A stretch of DNA of 32,940 bases from an uncultured Muribaculaceae bacterium (GTDB taxonomy: Bacteria; Bacteroidota; Bacteroidia; Bacteroidales; Muribaculaceae). The position numbers and the translations under genes are program-made. Positions within the stretch are counted from its first letter, which is position 1. The number at the start of each line of letters is the position of its first letter. This document shows positions 16,853 through 25,502 of the stretch, piece after piece. The DNA is taken from contig CAJTRC010000020.1 of NCBI GenBank assembly GCA_910578365.1, positions 1 through 32,940 on the forward strand, in the 5' to 3' direction. The notes below the pieces were generated by a model. The model saw only the letters and a program-made list of their open reading frames with translations, was not told the DNA's origin and did no database searches.

Positions 16853-18670
16853 ATGTTCGCACATAAATCACAATATCGCATACTTACCCTGCTACTGATG
16901 CTGGTGGCAGGCATAGGAGTCCTGGCCCAGAACTCACTGGTGCTGATAAACCCCGGCACACAGATTGAGGGACGCAAGTTCGCCCTCACTTTCCGTGCAA
17001 CCGGAGGGCAGGCCTCAGGGCTGCAGGCTCCGTCGCTCAAAGGCTGTAAGCTCATCTACGGCCCGTCGGTCAGCACTATGGAATCGGTGCAGTATATCAA
17101 CGGCCAGATGTCGCGCGAGTCGTACGTCGACTATTCATACACCTATCTGGCCGAAAAAGCCGGTGAGGTAAGCATTCCTGCCATAAGTGCCACCATAGGC
17201 GGCCAGAACGTAAAGAGCAAAGCCGCCACTTTCACTATTCTGCCTCCTGACAAAAACGCTCCGGCACAGGCCAGACGCCCTCAGCCCGGTGCTCCACGCC
17301 ATGCCGATGCCGCAACTGAGGCTGAGGTTCCGCCGATTAAAAGCAGCGACCTTATTGTGCGTGTGACATTCAGCAAACAGAAAGTATACGAACAGGAACC
17401 TGTAATTGCGGAAATCAAAGTTTATACCCGTCATGGCATAAGCAACTTCCAGGTGCAGACACAGCCTGTGTTCGATGGATTCCTGAGCGAGGAACTCGAA
17501 GTGCCCCTCAACGTGAGCATAGAGCATTACAACGGACAGAACTACTATACCGCCGTACTCAAACGCTGTATCCTTTATCCGCAGAAGGACGGCAAACTTA
17601 TCGTAAACTCAGGTAAATACGATGTTACTCTGCAGCAGGAAGTACCGGTGTACTACGGTTACTTTGTGACTTCGAAAATAATAGAGCGCAAAATAACCAC
17701 CACCTCCAATGAAGTGTCGCTCAACGTACTGCCTCTGCCTGAGCCTAAACCAGCCGGATTCAACGGAGCGGTAGGCCGATTTGACATCGCTACATCACTC
17801 ACCCCCGAGCTGCTGCGCACCAACGAAGTTGCCAATTACAATATTAAAATCACCGGCAGCGGAAACATCAAATATCTTAAAGCACCCGAACTGCAGGTAC
17901 CTGTAGGCATCGACGCCTATACACCCAAGACCGACGTACAGTCGAAGGCCTCGGGCAGCAATGTCAGCGGCACATTTACCGTCGACTATACTCTTATGCC
18001 GCAGCAGGTAGGTAACTACACCATACCGGGCATACGCTTTGTGTACTTCGACCCTCAGACCGCCAGCTACAAGACCGTAAATGGCCATGATTTCGACATA
18101 CGCGTAGAGCGAGGCGCCGCCGGTGTAAGCAACACCAAGGTAGCCGAAACCGACGTCATGACCGACATACTGCACATAAAGCAGTGCGGCGATACTCCCC
18201 GCCACTACACCACCCCACTGATGTTGCGTCCGGCCTACCGGTATAGCCTGCTGGCAATGGTGCTGCTATTTCTGCTTATCACATGGGTTTACCGCCGCAA
18301 TCTCAAACTTAAAGCCGACGTGGCCGGACGCCGCCTGTCGCGCGCCAACCGCGTAGCCCGCAAACGCCTGCGCGTAGCCCACCGACTGATTAAAGACAGC
18401 GGCGACAAATTCTACGAAGAGCTCTCCAAAGCCCTCTACGGCTATTTCGGCGACAAACTGGGCATGCCGCCGTCGCAGCTTATCCGCGCCAATATATCGC
18501 AGCAACTCGCCGACTACGGCGCTAAGCCCGAGAGCATCGATATGGCGATACGCATTCTCGACGACTGCGAGATGGCCCGGTTCACTCCCGAACACTCGCA
18601 ACAGGAACGCGATGGTCTTTACCGCGACGCATCGAATGTTATCAAAGATTTTGAGTCAGTAAAACAATGA
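16853..18670 (+). CDS. batD: BatD, large extracytoplasmic Bat protein
   Basis: The 605-aa product has a signal peptide (residues 1-25, ending VLAQ), then a series of beta-sandwich-like domains. The early part reads FALTFRATGGQASGLQAP ... SYVDYSYTYLAEKAGEVSIP, the pattern of the BatD/oxygen-tolerance family. A Pro/Ala-rich linker lies near residues 135-160. One membrane helix is near 463-480 (YSLLAMVLLFLLITWVYRR). A cytoplasmic domain follows with FYEELSKALYGYFGDKLG and RILDDCEMARFTPE, related to the C-terminal domain of the 334-aa protein encoded at 12768-13772. The gene starts 39 bp after batC and ends overlapping the batE start by 4 bp. Confidence 0.93.
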   Translation: MFAHKSQYRILTLLLMLVAGIGVLAQNSLVLINPGTQIEGRKFALTFRATGGQASGLQAPSLKGCKLIYGPSVSTMESVQYINGQMSRESYVDYSYTYLAEKAGEVSIPAISATIGGQNVKSKAATFTILPPDKNAPAQARRPQPGAPRHADAATEAEVPPIKSSDLIVRVTFSKQKVYEQEPVIAEIKVYTRHGISNFQVQTQPVFDGFLSEELEVPLNVSIEHYNGQNYYTAVLKRCILYPQKDGKLIVNSGKYDVTLQQEVPVYYGYFVTSKIIERKITTTSNEVSLNVLPLPEPKPAGFNGAVGRFDIATSLTPELLRTNEVANYNIKITGSGNIKYLKAPELQVPVGIDAYTPKTDVQSKASGSNVSGTFTVDYTLMPQQVGNYTIPGIRFVYFDPQTASYKTVNGHDFDIRVERGAAGVSNTKVAETDVMTDILHIKQCGDTPRHYTTPLMLRPAYRYSLLAMVLLFLLITWVYRRNLKLKADVAGRRLSRANRVARKRLRVAHRLIKDSGDKFYEELSKALYGYFGDKLGMPPSQLIRANISQQLADYGAKPESIDMAIRILDDCEMARFTPEHSQQERDGLYRDASNVIKDFESVKQ

Positions 18671-19452
18671 ACAGCATCATCCGACATATTATCATAGCAA
18701 TGGCCGGCCTGCTTGCTCTGCCGGCAGCAGCTCTGTCGACTGGCCAGAGGGCCGACTCGGCATACAACGAGGAAAACTTCCGCCAGGCAGCGCAGCTTTA
18801 CACCGAAGCGCTCGCAGAGAGCGGCCCCGACGCTCTGCTCTACTACAATCTCGGCAACAGCTATTACCGCCTCGGCAACGTAGGACGGGCTATTGCCAAC
18901 TACGAACGTGCACTGAAAGTCGACCCCTCGTTCGACGATGCCCGCACCAACCGCGACTTTGTCCTTTCGCGTATCGACAACCTGCCGGAGGACGACTCCA
19001 CCTTCCTCAACAACCTGCACCACTCCATCATAGCCTGGGCCTCCCCCAACGTATGGGCTATAAGCGCCGCCATGCTGTTTGTTCTTCTGCTGGTGATGTT
19101 GGGCATATACATATTCGGCAACGGTGTGATGCTGCGCAAGACAGGCTTCTTCGGAGGCATCATAGTACTGGCTCTGACCATCTATGTTATGGTTCTGGCA
19201 TACAGCTCCGCCTCCGGCAGTACCGACCACTCGCAGGCCGTGGTGATTGTGCCGGTGACCAACCTAAACACCGTGCCGCGCACGCCCAAAAGCACATCCG
19301 ACAAGATAATACCCATGCCCGAAGGCGCACGCCTGCAGATTATCGACTCGCTGGCCACTCCCGGCGACCGGCAGGCCTCCAAATGGTACGACGTAAAAAT
19401 CAACAACAGTTCGCGTGCATGGGTTAATGCATCCCACGTCGAACGAATCTGA
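18667..19452 (+). CDS. batE: BatE, TPR protein with SH3-like domain
   Basis: The 261-aa product has a signal sequence (1-20), then TPR units at about 28-110 (ADSAYNEENFRQAAQLYTEA, YNLGNSYYRLGNVGRAIANY). Two membrane helices follow (about 122-142, AMLFVLLLVMLGIYIFG; and about 153-177). The C-terminal part (about 185-261) is an SH3b-like domain ending in KWYDVKINNSSRAWVNASHV, a fold often found in cell-wall-facing proteins. Its ATG overlaps the batD stop (ATGA). It closes the canonical batABCDE order. Confidence 0.92.
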   Translation: MNSIIRHIIIAMAGLLALPAAALSTGQRADSAYNEENFRQAAQLYTEALAESGPDALLYYNLGNSYYRLGNVGRAIANYERALKVDPSFDDARTNRDFVLSRIDNLPEDDSTFLNNLHHSIIAWASPNVWAISAAMLFVLLLVMLGIYIFGNGVMLRKTGFFGGIIVLALTIYVMVLAYSSASGSTDHSQAVVIVPVTNLNTVPRTPKSTSDKIIPMPEGARLQIIDSLATPGDRQASKWYDVKINNSSRAWVNASHVERI

Positions 19453-19464
19453 AACCTACTTGCC

Positions 19465-21459
19465 ATGACAGAATACATCCATTACAATACAGCCGAACTG
19501 CAGGCCGACCTCAGGTATCTGCAATTGCTGGCCAGATCGTTTCCTTCGATTGCAAAGGCCAGTACCGAAATCATAAACCTCGAAGCCATACTCAACCTGC
19601 CAAAAGGCACCGAGCACTTCCTCACCGACATACACGGCGAATACGAAGCATTTCAGCATGTGCTCAAAAACGCCTCCGGCACCATCAAGCGAAAGGTAAA
19701 CGAGATTTTCGGCAACTCCATGCGAGAATGCGAGAAAAAAGAACTCTGTACCATAATCTACTACCCACGCGAAAAACTCGAACTGGTAAAGGACACCGAG
19801 CAGAACATGTCAGAATGGTACGAAATCACCCTTAACCGCCTGGTAAAAGTGGCCCAGAACGTGTCGTCAAAATACACCCGCTCGAAAGTCAACAAAGCCC
19901 TGCCTAAGGATTTCAGCTACATAATCCAGGAACTGCTGCACGAAACAGAGGCCGATCCAAATAAACACGCCTACTTCAACCAGATTATATCCACAATCAT
20001 ATACACCCGCCGCGCCGACGATTTCATCATTGCCATGAGCGAGCTGATACAGCGTCTGGCAATTGACTCGCTGCACATCATCGGCGACATCTACGACCGC
20101 GGACCCGGTGCGCATATCATCATGGATACGATCTGCGACTACCATAACGTGGACATCCAGTGGGGCAACCACGACATATTGTGGATGGGGGCCTATGCCG
20201 GCAACCGTGCCAGCACAGCCAACGTGCTGCGCATATCTCTGCGATACGGCAACATGGAAACCCTCGAGGAAGGATACGGCATCAACCTGTTGCCTCTGGC
20301 CACATTTGCCATGGAAACCTACGGCGATGTAAACCTCGACTTATACAAGCCACGGCTGAAGTTCTCACAGCGACAGTTCTCCGACAAAGAAATCAAGGTA
20401 ATAGCCCAGATGCACAAGGCTGTGTGCGTGATTCAGTGGAAATTGGAAGGCCGGATGATAGAACGGCATCCCGATTTCGGCATGGACGACCGCAACCTGC
20501 TGCGCATAGCCGACTTCGCAAAAGGTACCATAGCCATCGACGGCACTGAATATCCGTTGCTCGACAGCCATTTCCCAACCATTGACCCCGCCGACCCCAA
20601 CCGCCTGACCGACGAAGAGGAAAAAATCATAAACCAGCTGAGCCTGACATTTATGAACAATGAGAAGATGCGCCGGCACATGGGCTGTCTGCTCAGCCAC
20701 GGCTCGCTGTATCTGGCTCGTAACAATAACCTTATGTTCCATGCGTCGATGCCCATGAACCCCGACGCATCGTTCAAGGCTGTGGAAATCGAGGGCGAAA
20801 CTTTCAGCGGCAAAAAACTATTCGACCGTATCGACCGTCTGGTACAGCTTGCATGCCGCAAGAGCAACGACGAAGGCGACCAGGAATATGCCGTAGACTA
20901 TATGTGGTATCTGTGGTGCGGCCCCGACTCGCCTCTGTTCGACAAATCTAAAATGGCCACCTTTGAGCGTTACCTGATAGCCGATAAAGAAACCCACCGC
21001 GAGATTCGCGGCAACTACTACCGGCTACACGACGACAGCGCGATATGCGACCGCATACTCCGCGAATTCGGCCTCCCCACCGAAGGGTCGCACATAATCA
21101 ACGGTCATGTGCCGGTGAAGATAAAGAAAGGCGAGAATCCGGTGAAGGCCGACGGAAAGCTGCTGGTAATCGACGGCGGTTTTTCGCGCGCATACCAACC
21201 CGAAACAGGCATCGCCGGATATACCCTGGTATACCACTCGCGAGGCTTCCAGCTGGTGGAACACGAACCCTTTGAATCGTGCGAGAAAGCTATCGAGGAA
21301 GGCCAGGACATTATATCGAACACTGTGCTCAACGAATTCAAGGCAAAGCGCCTCAAGGTTCGCGATACCGACAAAGGGCGTATACTGGTAGAGCAGGTAT
21401 CGGACCTCAACAAACTGCTGGCAGCCTACCGACGTGGTCTGGTAAAAGAAGTGCAATAA
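19465..21459 (+). CDS. fbp: Class III fructose-1,6-bisphosphatase
   Basis: The enzyme removes the 1-phosphate of fructose-1,6-bisphosphate in gluconeogenesis. The 664-aa product is the long class III form (calcineurin-like metallophosphatase fold), first known from Bacillus and common in Bacteroidales, and unrelated to the E. coli class I enzyme. Metal-site motifs are FLTDIHGEYEAF (DIHGE 55-59), IIGDIYDRGPG (207-213) and WGNHD (233-237); further His and Asp ligands are in NGHVPVK and the following IDGG. It begins only 12 bp after batE with no terminator between, so it may ride on the Bat transcript; a functional link is not evident. Downstream, 93 bp separate it from the convergent trmN6 gene, with only weak hairpins. 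Confidence 0.95.
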   Translation: MTEYIHYNTAELQADLRYLQLLARSFPSIAKASTEIINLEAILNLPKGTEHFLTDIHGEYEAFQHVLKNASGTIKRKVNEIFGNSMRECEKKELCTIIYYPREKLELVKDTEQNMSEWYEITLNRLVKVAQNVSSKYTRSKVNKALPKDFSYIIQELLHETEADPNKHAYFNQIISTIIYTRRADDFIIAMSELIQRLAIDSLHIIGDIYDRGPGAHIIMDTICDYHNVDIQWGNHDILWMGAYAGNRASTANVLRISLRYGNMETLEEGYGINLLPLATFAMETYGDVNLDLYKPRLKFSQRQFSDKEIKVIAQMHKAVCVIQWKLEGRMIERHPDFGMDDRNLLRIADFAKGTIAIDGTEYPLLDSHFPTIDPADPNRLTDEEEKIINQLSLTFMNNEKMRRHMGCLLSHGSLYLARNNNLMFHASMPMNPDASFKAVEIEGETFSGKKLFDRIDRLVQLACRKSNDEGDQEYAVDYMWYLWCGPDSPLFDKSKMATFERYLIADKETHREIRGNYYRLHDDSAICDRILREFGLPTEGSHIINGHVPVKIKKGENPVKADGKLLVIDGGFSRAYQPETGIAGYTLVYHSRGFQLVEHEPFESCEKAIEEGQDIISNTVLNEFKAKRLKVRDTDKGRILVEQVSDLNKLLAAYRRGLVKEVQ

Positions 21460-21552
21460 CGTCCGTAAGCGCCTCAAGCACTTACTGCCAATGACATGCA
21501 AAGGAGTTGTTGAATACTCCAAATCGTAGAACTTGGCCTTTGCCAAACGCCG
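21460..21552. other. Convergent intergenic region fbp/trmN6, no strong terminator
   Basis: This 93-bp gap between two converging genes holds only short imperfect hairpins (such as GGAGT near 21502 with ACTCC about 8 nt later) and no T-tract. I see no other signal. Transcripts from either side may overlap or end by Rho. Confidence 0.5.
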
Positions 21553-22242
21553 TCAGAGATAGAAATCCCGGGTAAGAGTAGCAAATGCTGATGTCATAGC
21601 CGCACCGCGGCGAACAGCGATAGTTTCCTGATGACAGTGGCCGTCGCGACGCATAAACTGCATCATTACACGTATCGGCCGCTTGCCCTCCGACGGCAAA
21701 AGCCAAGCCAGACGGCGTAGTTTCAGACGCGCCAACTCGGCGCGATATAGAGCGTCGTCGTACTTCTCTGCCGGCAGTATCATGGCCAACGAGCCTTCGT
21801 CCGAAAGCCGGAGCGCGGCAAATCCTACAAGCGAAAAATAGTTCAGCGAGCCCTCATGACGCGCCAGCGCACGCTCTTCGGAGGGAGCCTCCAGACCGCT
21901 CGCAAAATAAGGCGGATTACTTATTATAAGGTCGACAGGAACATCCGGACAATAGTCTTGGAAATTGCCCTCGACCACAGTCAGACGTCCGGCCCAAGGC
22001 GAAGCAGCGAAGTTGCGCCGGCAGTCGCAGGCCGCTCCTGCATCGTATTCAAGGCCCACGGCCAATAGTTGCGGCGCACGCTGCGCCAGCATAAGAGCAA
22101 GTACGCCCGAACCGGCGCCGACATCGAGCGCGGTCCGGGCGGACTCTTGTATTTCTGTCCAGGCACCGAGAGCCACACTGTCGGTGCCGAGTTTCATGCC
22201 GCAATGGCAATCATCGAGTTCGAACTGTTTAAAACGGAACAT
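21553..22242 (-). CDS. trmN6: tRNA1(Val) (adenine(37)-N6)-methyltransferase family
   Basis: The 229-aa product is a Rossmann-fold SAM-dependent methyltransferase of the TrmN6 (YfiC) family, which methylates N6 of A37 next to the anticodon of tRNA-Val. It starts MFRFKQFELDDCHCGMKLGTD, typical of the family. It has the SAM loop DVGAGSGVLAL (40-50) and the amino-methyltransferase motif NPPYF (109-113), which marks adenine-N6 methylation. Length agrees with the family (about 230-250 aa). The acidic residue of motif II is in GLEYD (63-67). It lies 16 bp after the stop of the 487-aa TPR-like gene and downstream of glnS, so the three are probably one operon with a translation theme. Confidence 0.88.
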   Translation of the reverse strand: MFRFKQFELDDCHCGMKLGTDSVALGAWTEIQESARTALDVGAGSGVLALMLAQRAPQLLAVGLEYDAGAACDCRRNFAASPWAGRLTVVEGNFQDYCPDVPVDLIISNPPYFASGLEAPSEERALARHEGSLNYFSLVGFAALRLSDEGSLAMILPAEKYDDALYRAELARLKLRRLAWLLPSEGKRPIRVMMQFMRRDGHCHQETIAVRRGAAMTSAFATLTRDFYL

Positions 22243-22258
22243 TATACCTGAATCCGTA

Positions 22259-23722
22259 CTATCCCAGCGGGTCGAAATCTTTCCATGCCTCGGCCGTACG
22301 GTACTGCGGAAGCTGGAGTTTCTGATGTATCTCTGCTATCATTACCAGGAATAGCTTGCGGCGCATACAGTCGTCGAAGCTCATGTCGGCCGGATTGCCG
22401 TATTCCGATGCGTCGACATTGCGTATCATCCACTGCACATCGTCGAAGTTGCCGTTGCGCATCATTTCTATCACATAGAGCATTGACATCTGTACATTGC
22501 CGCGAAAAAAGTCCTTGCCAAGCTTCGCCTGCCTGTCGGCAATAATGTTCATGGCACATTCGTCGCGGTGCAGGGTCACGGCCAGCTCCAGATACAGTGG
22601 CAGGTCAGTGATTTCATCGCCCACTTCATTAAAGCAGTCAAGTACCAGGAAAGCCAGCCTGCGGTGTCCGGCATCGGCACAGAAGCGAGCCCAGGTCACC
22701 CAATTGTCGCGTGTATTGGTACCTTCGCTTTCGTTGGAACAGAAAAACGCCTCAAGCAGGTCGTAAGCATGGTGCTCGTCGCCATCGGTTACCATGGGCA
22801 TACGCAGCAGGTAGAGTGTAATGGCGGCATACTGCGGTTTGGGCTGCGAAGCCAGCACACGCAGACGGCGGTTGGTATCGACCGGCCCGTTAAGCTTGTC
22901 GTTTATATTGCACAGCAATTCCAGCAGCTCGGGATCGTCGGGGTACTCTTTGCGTATTTCCTGCAACTCACGCACCGCAAGGTCGAGCGAACGCTCAAGC
23001 TTTAGGAACAGCGATGCGCGGAAAGCCTGCATCTGCTTGTGCCGCGGCAACAGGGCCAAGGCAAATTCCACAGCGTTGAGAGCGTCTTCGGTTCGTTCCA
23101 GGCGGTCGTAGTCCTGCGCAAGCATGTACCACTGCTCGGCGTTCGAAGGGTCTTCGTCGGTAAGCAGTTCGAGCATTTTTACAGCCTGGTCGTAGCGTCC
23201 GGCCTCCTCCGCCACCACAGCCACTTCGTAGTGGAGGGTGAGCGGAAAGGTTGTATGGGCGCGTATGGCGTCGATGCGGCTGAGTACCCAGTCGAGTTGG
23301 CCCAACTGCGAAGCTACATTCACAAGTTGTATTATTTCTTCGTCGTCAAACTCCGGGTATGTACTCAGCAGCTCGTCGAGCGCCTTTACCAGCTGTTCGC
23401 CGGCGAGGTCAGCATAACGCAGCCGCAGAATATCCCAAAGAGGGCCACTGCCGCTGTTGTCCTGAAAGAACTTCTGCTCGGCGTCGCTCTCGAAACCATT
23501 GTAAAAAATGGCACGGCGCAGGCGCAGCGGCTCGCTGTCGGGATAAAAGCGGGCACCGCACAGAAGCACCTCCATACGCAGATAATCGTCGTTGAGGTCT
23601 CCGGCGTAATCAAAGAGTTCCACCAGCTCGTCTTCGTCGTAGAAGCGCTCGCTTATAGGTTTAGCGAGCGACTGGCGGAAACGCCGGCAAAGTTCGTCGC
23701 GTTCGTCGGAAAAGTCCTCCAT
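22259..23722 (-). CDS. TPR-like helical repeat protein (487 aa), unknown function
   Basis: I do not recognise a named family. The product has no signal peptide and is very acidic at the start (MEDFSDERDELCRRFRQSL). It is built of helical repeats typical of TPR proteins, for example QAVKMLELLTDEDPSNAEQW, RLERTEDALNAVEFALALLP and AVRELQEIRKEYPDDPELLE between about residues 165 and 265. Further degenerate repeats run to the C-terminus. It is probably a cytoplasmic scaffold. Its ATG overlaps the glnS stop (TGATG, 1-nt overlap), so it is translated with GlnRS. A role with tRNA charging or modification is suggested only by position. Confidence 0.85.
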   Translation of the reverse strand: MEDFSDERDELCRRFRQSLAKPISERFYDEDELVELFDYAGDLNDDYLRMEVLLCGARFYPDSEPLRLRRAIFYNGFESDAEQKFFQDNSGSGPLWDILRLRYADLAGEQLVKALDELLSTYPEFDDEEIIQLVNVASQLGQLDWVLSRIDAIRAHTTFPLTLHYEVAVVAEEAGRYDQAVKMLELLTDEDPSNAEQWYMLAQDYDRLERTEDALNAVEFALALLPRHKQMQAFRASLFLKLERSLDLAVRELQEIRKEYPDDPELLELLCNINDKLNGPVDTNRRLRVLASQPKPQYAAITLYLLRMPMVTDGDEHHAYDLLEAFFCSNESEGTNTRDNWVTWARFCADAGHRRLAFLVLDCFNEVGDEITDLPLYLELAVTLHRDECAMNIIADRQAKLGKDFFRGNVQMSMLYVIEMMRNGNFDDVQWMIRNVDASEYGNPADMSFDDCMRRKLFLVMIAEIHQKLQLPQYRTAEAWKDFDPLG

Positions 23723-25422
23723 CAGTTTTTGGCTTTAGCTTTTTCCCAGCTGTCTTTCAGCGCAATGGTGCGGTTGAATACAAGTGCGCCGGGTTTGGTG
23801 TCGTAGTCGGGTGTAAAGTATCCAATGCGCTGGAACTGCAGTTTTTCGCCGGGTTTCTCGCCGAGTGCGGCTGCAAAAGGTTCGAGTTTGGCGTTAGCAA
23901 TTATCAGTGACTGCGGGTTGAGCATCTCGCGGAAATCGCGTTCGGTTTCTGCGGCCGGATTCTCGACCTCGAACAGGCGGTCGTACAGACGTACTTCGGC
24001 GTCTACGGCATGTCCGGCCGATACCCAGTGGAGAGTACCTTTTACCTTGCGCGATGCACCCGGCATACCGCTGCGGCTTTCGGGGTCATAAGTGCAGCGC
24101 AGTTCTGTGATGTTTCCGTCAGCGTCTTTCACCACTTCCTCGCATTTGATAATATAAGCGCCCTTGAGGCGGACTTCCTGGCCGGGGGCAAGACGGAAGA
24201 ATTTTTTGGGAGGGTTTTCCATGAAGTCTTCGCGTTCGATATAGAGTTCGCGGCTGAAAGGCATGCTGTGTGTGCCGCTGCCTTCCTGTTCGGGATTGTT
24301 TTCCATTTCCACTTCCTCTACCAGACCTTCGGGATAGTTTGTAAGCACAACTTTTACGGGGTTTACCACAGCCATTACGCGAGTGGCGATGCGGTTGAGA
24401 TCATCGCGTACGGCGTGTTCGAGCAAACTTACCGAGTTGAGGGCCTCATACTTGGTATAGCCGATTGTATCAATAAAGTTGCGTATGCTCTGCGGAGTGT
24501 AGCCGCGGCGACGCATACCCGAGATGGTAGGCATACGGGGGTCGTCCCAGCCGGCCACCAGGCCTTCTTTCACCAGCTGCAGCAATTTGCGCTTGCTCAT
24601 TACGGTGTAGGTAAGGTTGAGGCGGTTGAATTCAATCTGGCGGGGGCAGTAGCTTTCATCGGCCAGCTCTTTTACGAAATGCTCGTAAAGCGGACGGTGA
24701 GGCACAAACTCCAGGGTACATATCGAGTGTGTCACGCCCTCGAAGTAGTCGCTCTGGCCGTGTGCGAAGTCGTACATGGGGTACACCTTCCAGGTAGTGC
24801 CGGTGCGGTGATGCGGAGTCTTGATGATGCGGTACATGATGGGGTCGCGGAAGTGCATGTTCGACGAAGCCATGTCGATTTTTGCACGCAGCACACGCGA
24901 GCCTTCCTCGAATTCACCTGCGTTCATGCGGGTAAACAGGTCGAGGTTCTCCTCTACCGAACGGTCGCGATATGGGCTGTTCTGGCCGGGAGTGGTGGGA
25001 GTACCCTTCTGTGCGGCAATCTGCTCCGAAGTCTGGTCGTCGACGTATGCCTTGCCTTCCTTAATCATGCGCACAGCCAGGTCGAAGAGCTGAGGGAAGT
25101 AATCGCTGGCATAGTATTCGCGGTCGCCCCAGTCGAAGCCCAGCCAATGTATGTCTTCGCGTATCGAATCGACGTATTCCACATCTTCTTTCACGGGGTT
25201 GGTATCGTCGAAACGCAAGTTGCAGGTGCCGCCGAATTTCTCAGCCACGCCAAAGTCCATACATATAGCCTTGGCATGGCCTATGTGCAGATAGCCGTTG
25301 GGTTCGGGCGGGAAACGGGTATTCAATCGTCCGCCGTTCTTGCCTGCTTCGAGGTCTTCTTTCACTAACTGCTCTACAAAGTTCAAGCCTTTAGCTTCCT
25401 CATTTTTTACTTCTTCTTCCAT
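23722..25422 (-). CDS. glnS: Glutaminyl-tRNA synthetase
   Basis: GlnRS attaches Gln to tRNA-Gln. The 566-aa class Ic synthetase has the HIGH motif in PPEPNGYLHIGHAKA (HIGH 46-49) and the KMSKS loop as VMSKR (274-278), followed by the two beta-barrel anticodon-binding domains. The C-terminal region includes YFTPDYDTKPGALVFNRTIAL, near-invariant in bacterial GlnRS. The first 12 residues (EEEVKNEEAKG) are a charged extension. The start follows an 80-bp AT-rich gap holding a perfect 19-bp palindrome; no TAnnTTTG box was found there, so read-through from the ddl operon upstream is possible. Confidence 0.95.
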   Translation of the reverse strand: MEEEVKNEEAKGLNFVEQLVKEDLEAGKNGGRLNTRFPPEPNGYLHIGHAKAICMDFGVAEKFGGTCNLRFDDTNPVKEDVEYVDSIREDIHWLGFDWGDREYYASDYFPQLFDLAVRMIKEGKAYVDDQTSEQIAAQKGTPTTPGQNSPYRDRSVEENLDLFTRMNAGEFEEGSRVLRAKIDMASSNMHFRDPIMYRIIKTPHHRTGTTWKVYPMYDFAHGQSDYFEGVTHSICTLEFVPHRPLYEHFVKELADESYCPRQIEFNRLNLTYTVMSKRKLLQLVKEGLVAGWDDPRMPTISGMRRRGYTPQSIRNFIDTIGYTKYEALNSVSLLEHAVRDDLNRIATRVMAVVNPVKVVLTNYPEGLVEEVEMENNPEQEGSGTHSMPFSRELYIEREDFMENPPKKFFRLAPGQEVRLKGAYIIKCEEVVKDADGNITELRCTYDPESRSGMPGASRKVKGTLHWVSAGHAVDAEVRLYDRLFEVENPAAETERDFREMLNPQSLIIANAKLEPFAAALGEKPGEKLQFQRIGYFTPDYDTKPGALVFNRTIALKDSWEKAKAKN

Positions 25423-25474
25423 TATCTGATATCTGATGATTTTATTATTTCGTTCAAGTATTGATTAATGCAGT

Positions 25475-25493
25475 GTTAAATGAATCATTTAAC
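25475..25493. promoter_or_regulatory. Perfect palindrome between ddl and glnS, possible operator
   Basis: GTTAAATGAATCATTTAAC is a perfect inverted repeat with 9-bp arms around a single centre base. It lies 9 bp after the ddl-like stop and 52 bp before the glnS ATG (minus strand). It has no T-tract and is AT-rich, so a dimeric regulator site is more likely than a terminator, but this is inference. Confidence 0.5.
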
Positions 25494-25502
25494 CCTTAAC
25501 AT

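Noticed and set aside
24010..25368. 452-codon plus-strand frame opposite glnS
   Set aside because: Antisense shadow caused by codon bias; the sense strand encodes all GlnRS motifs.
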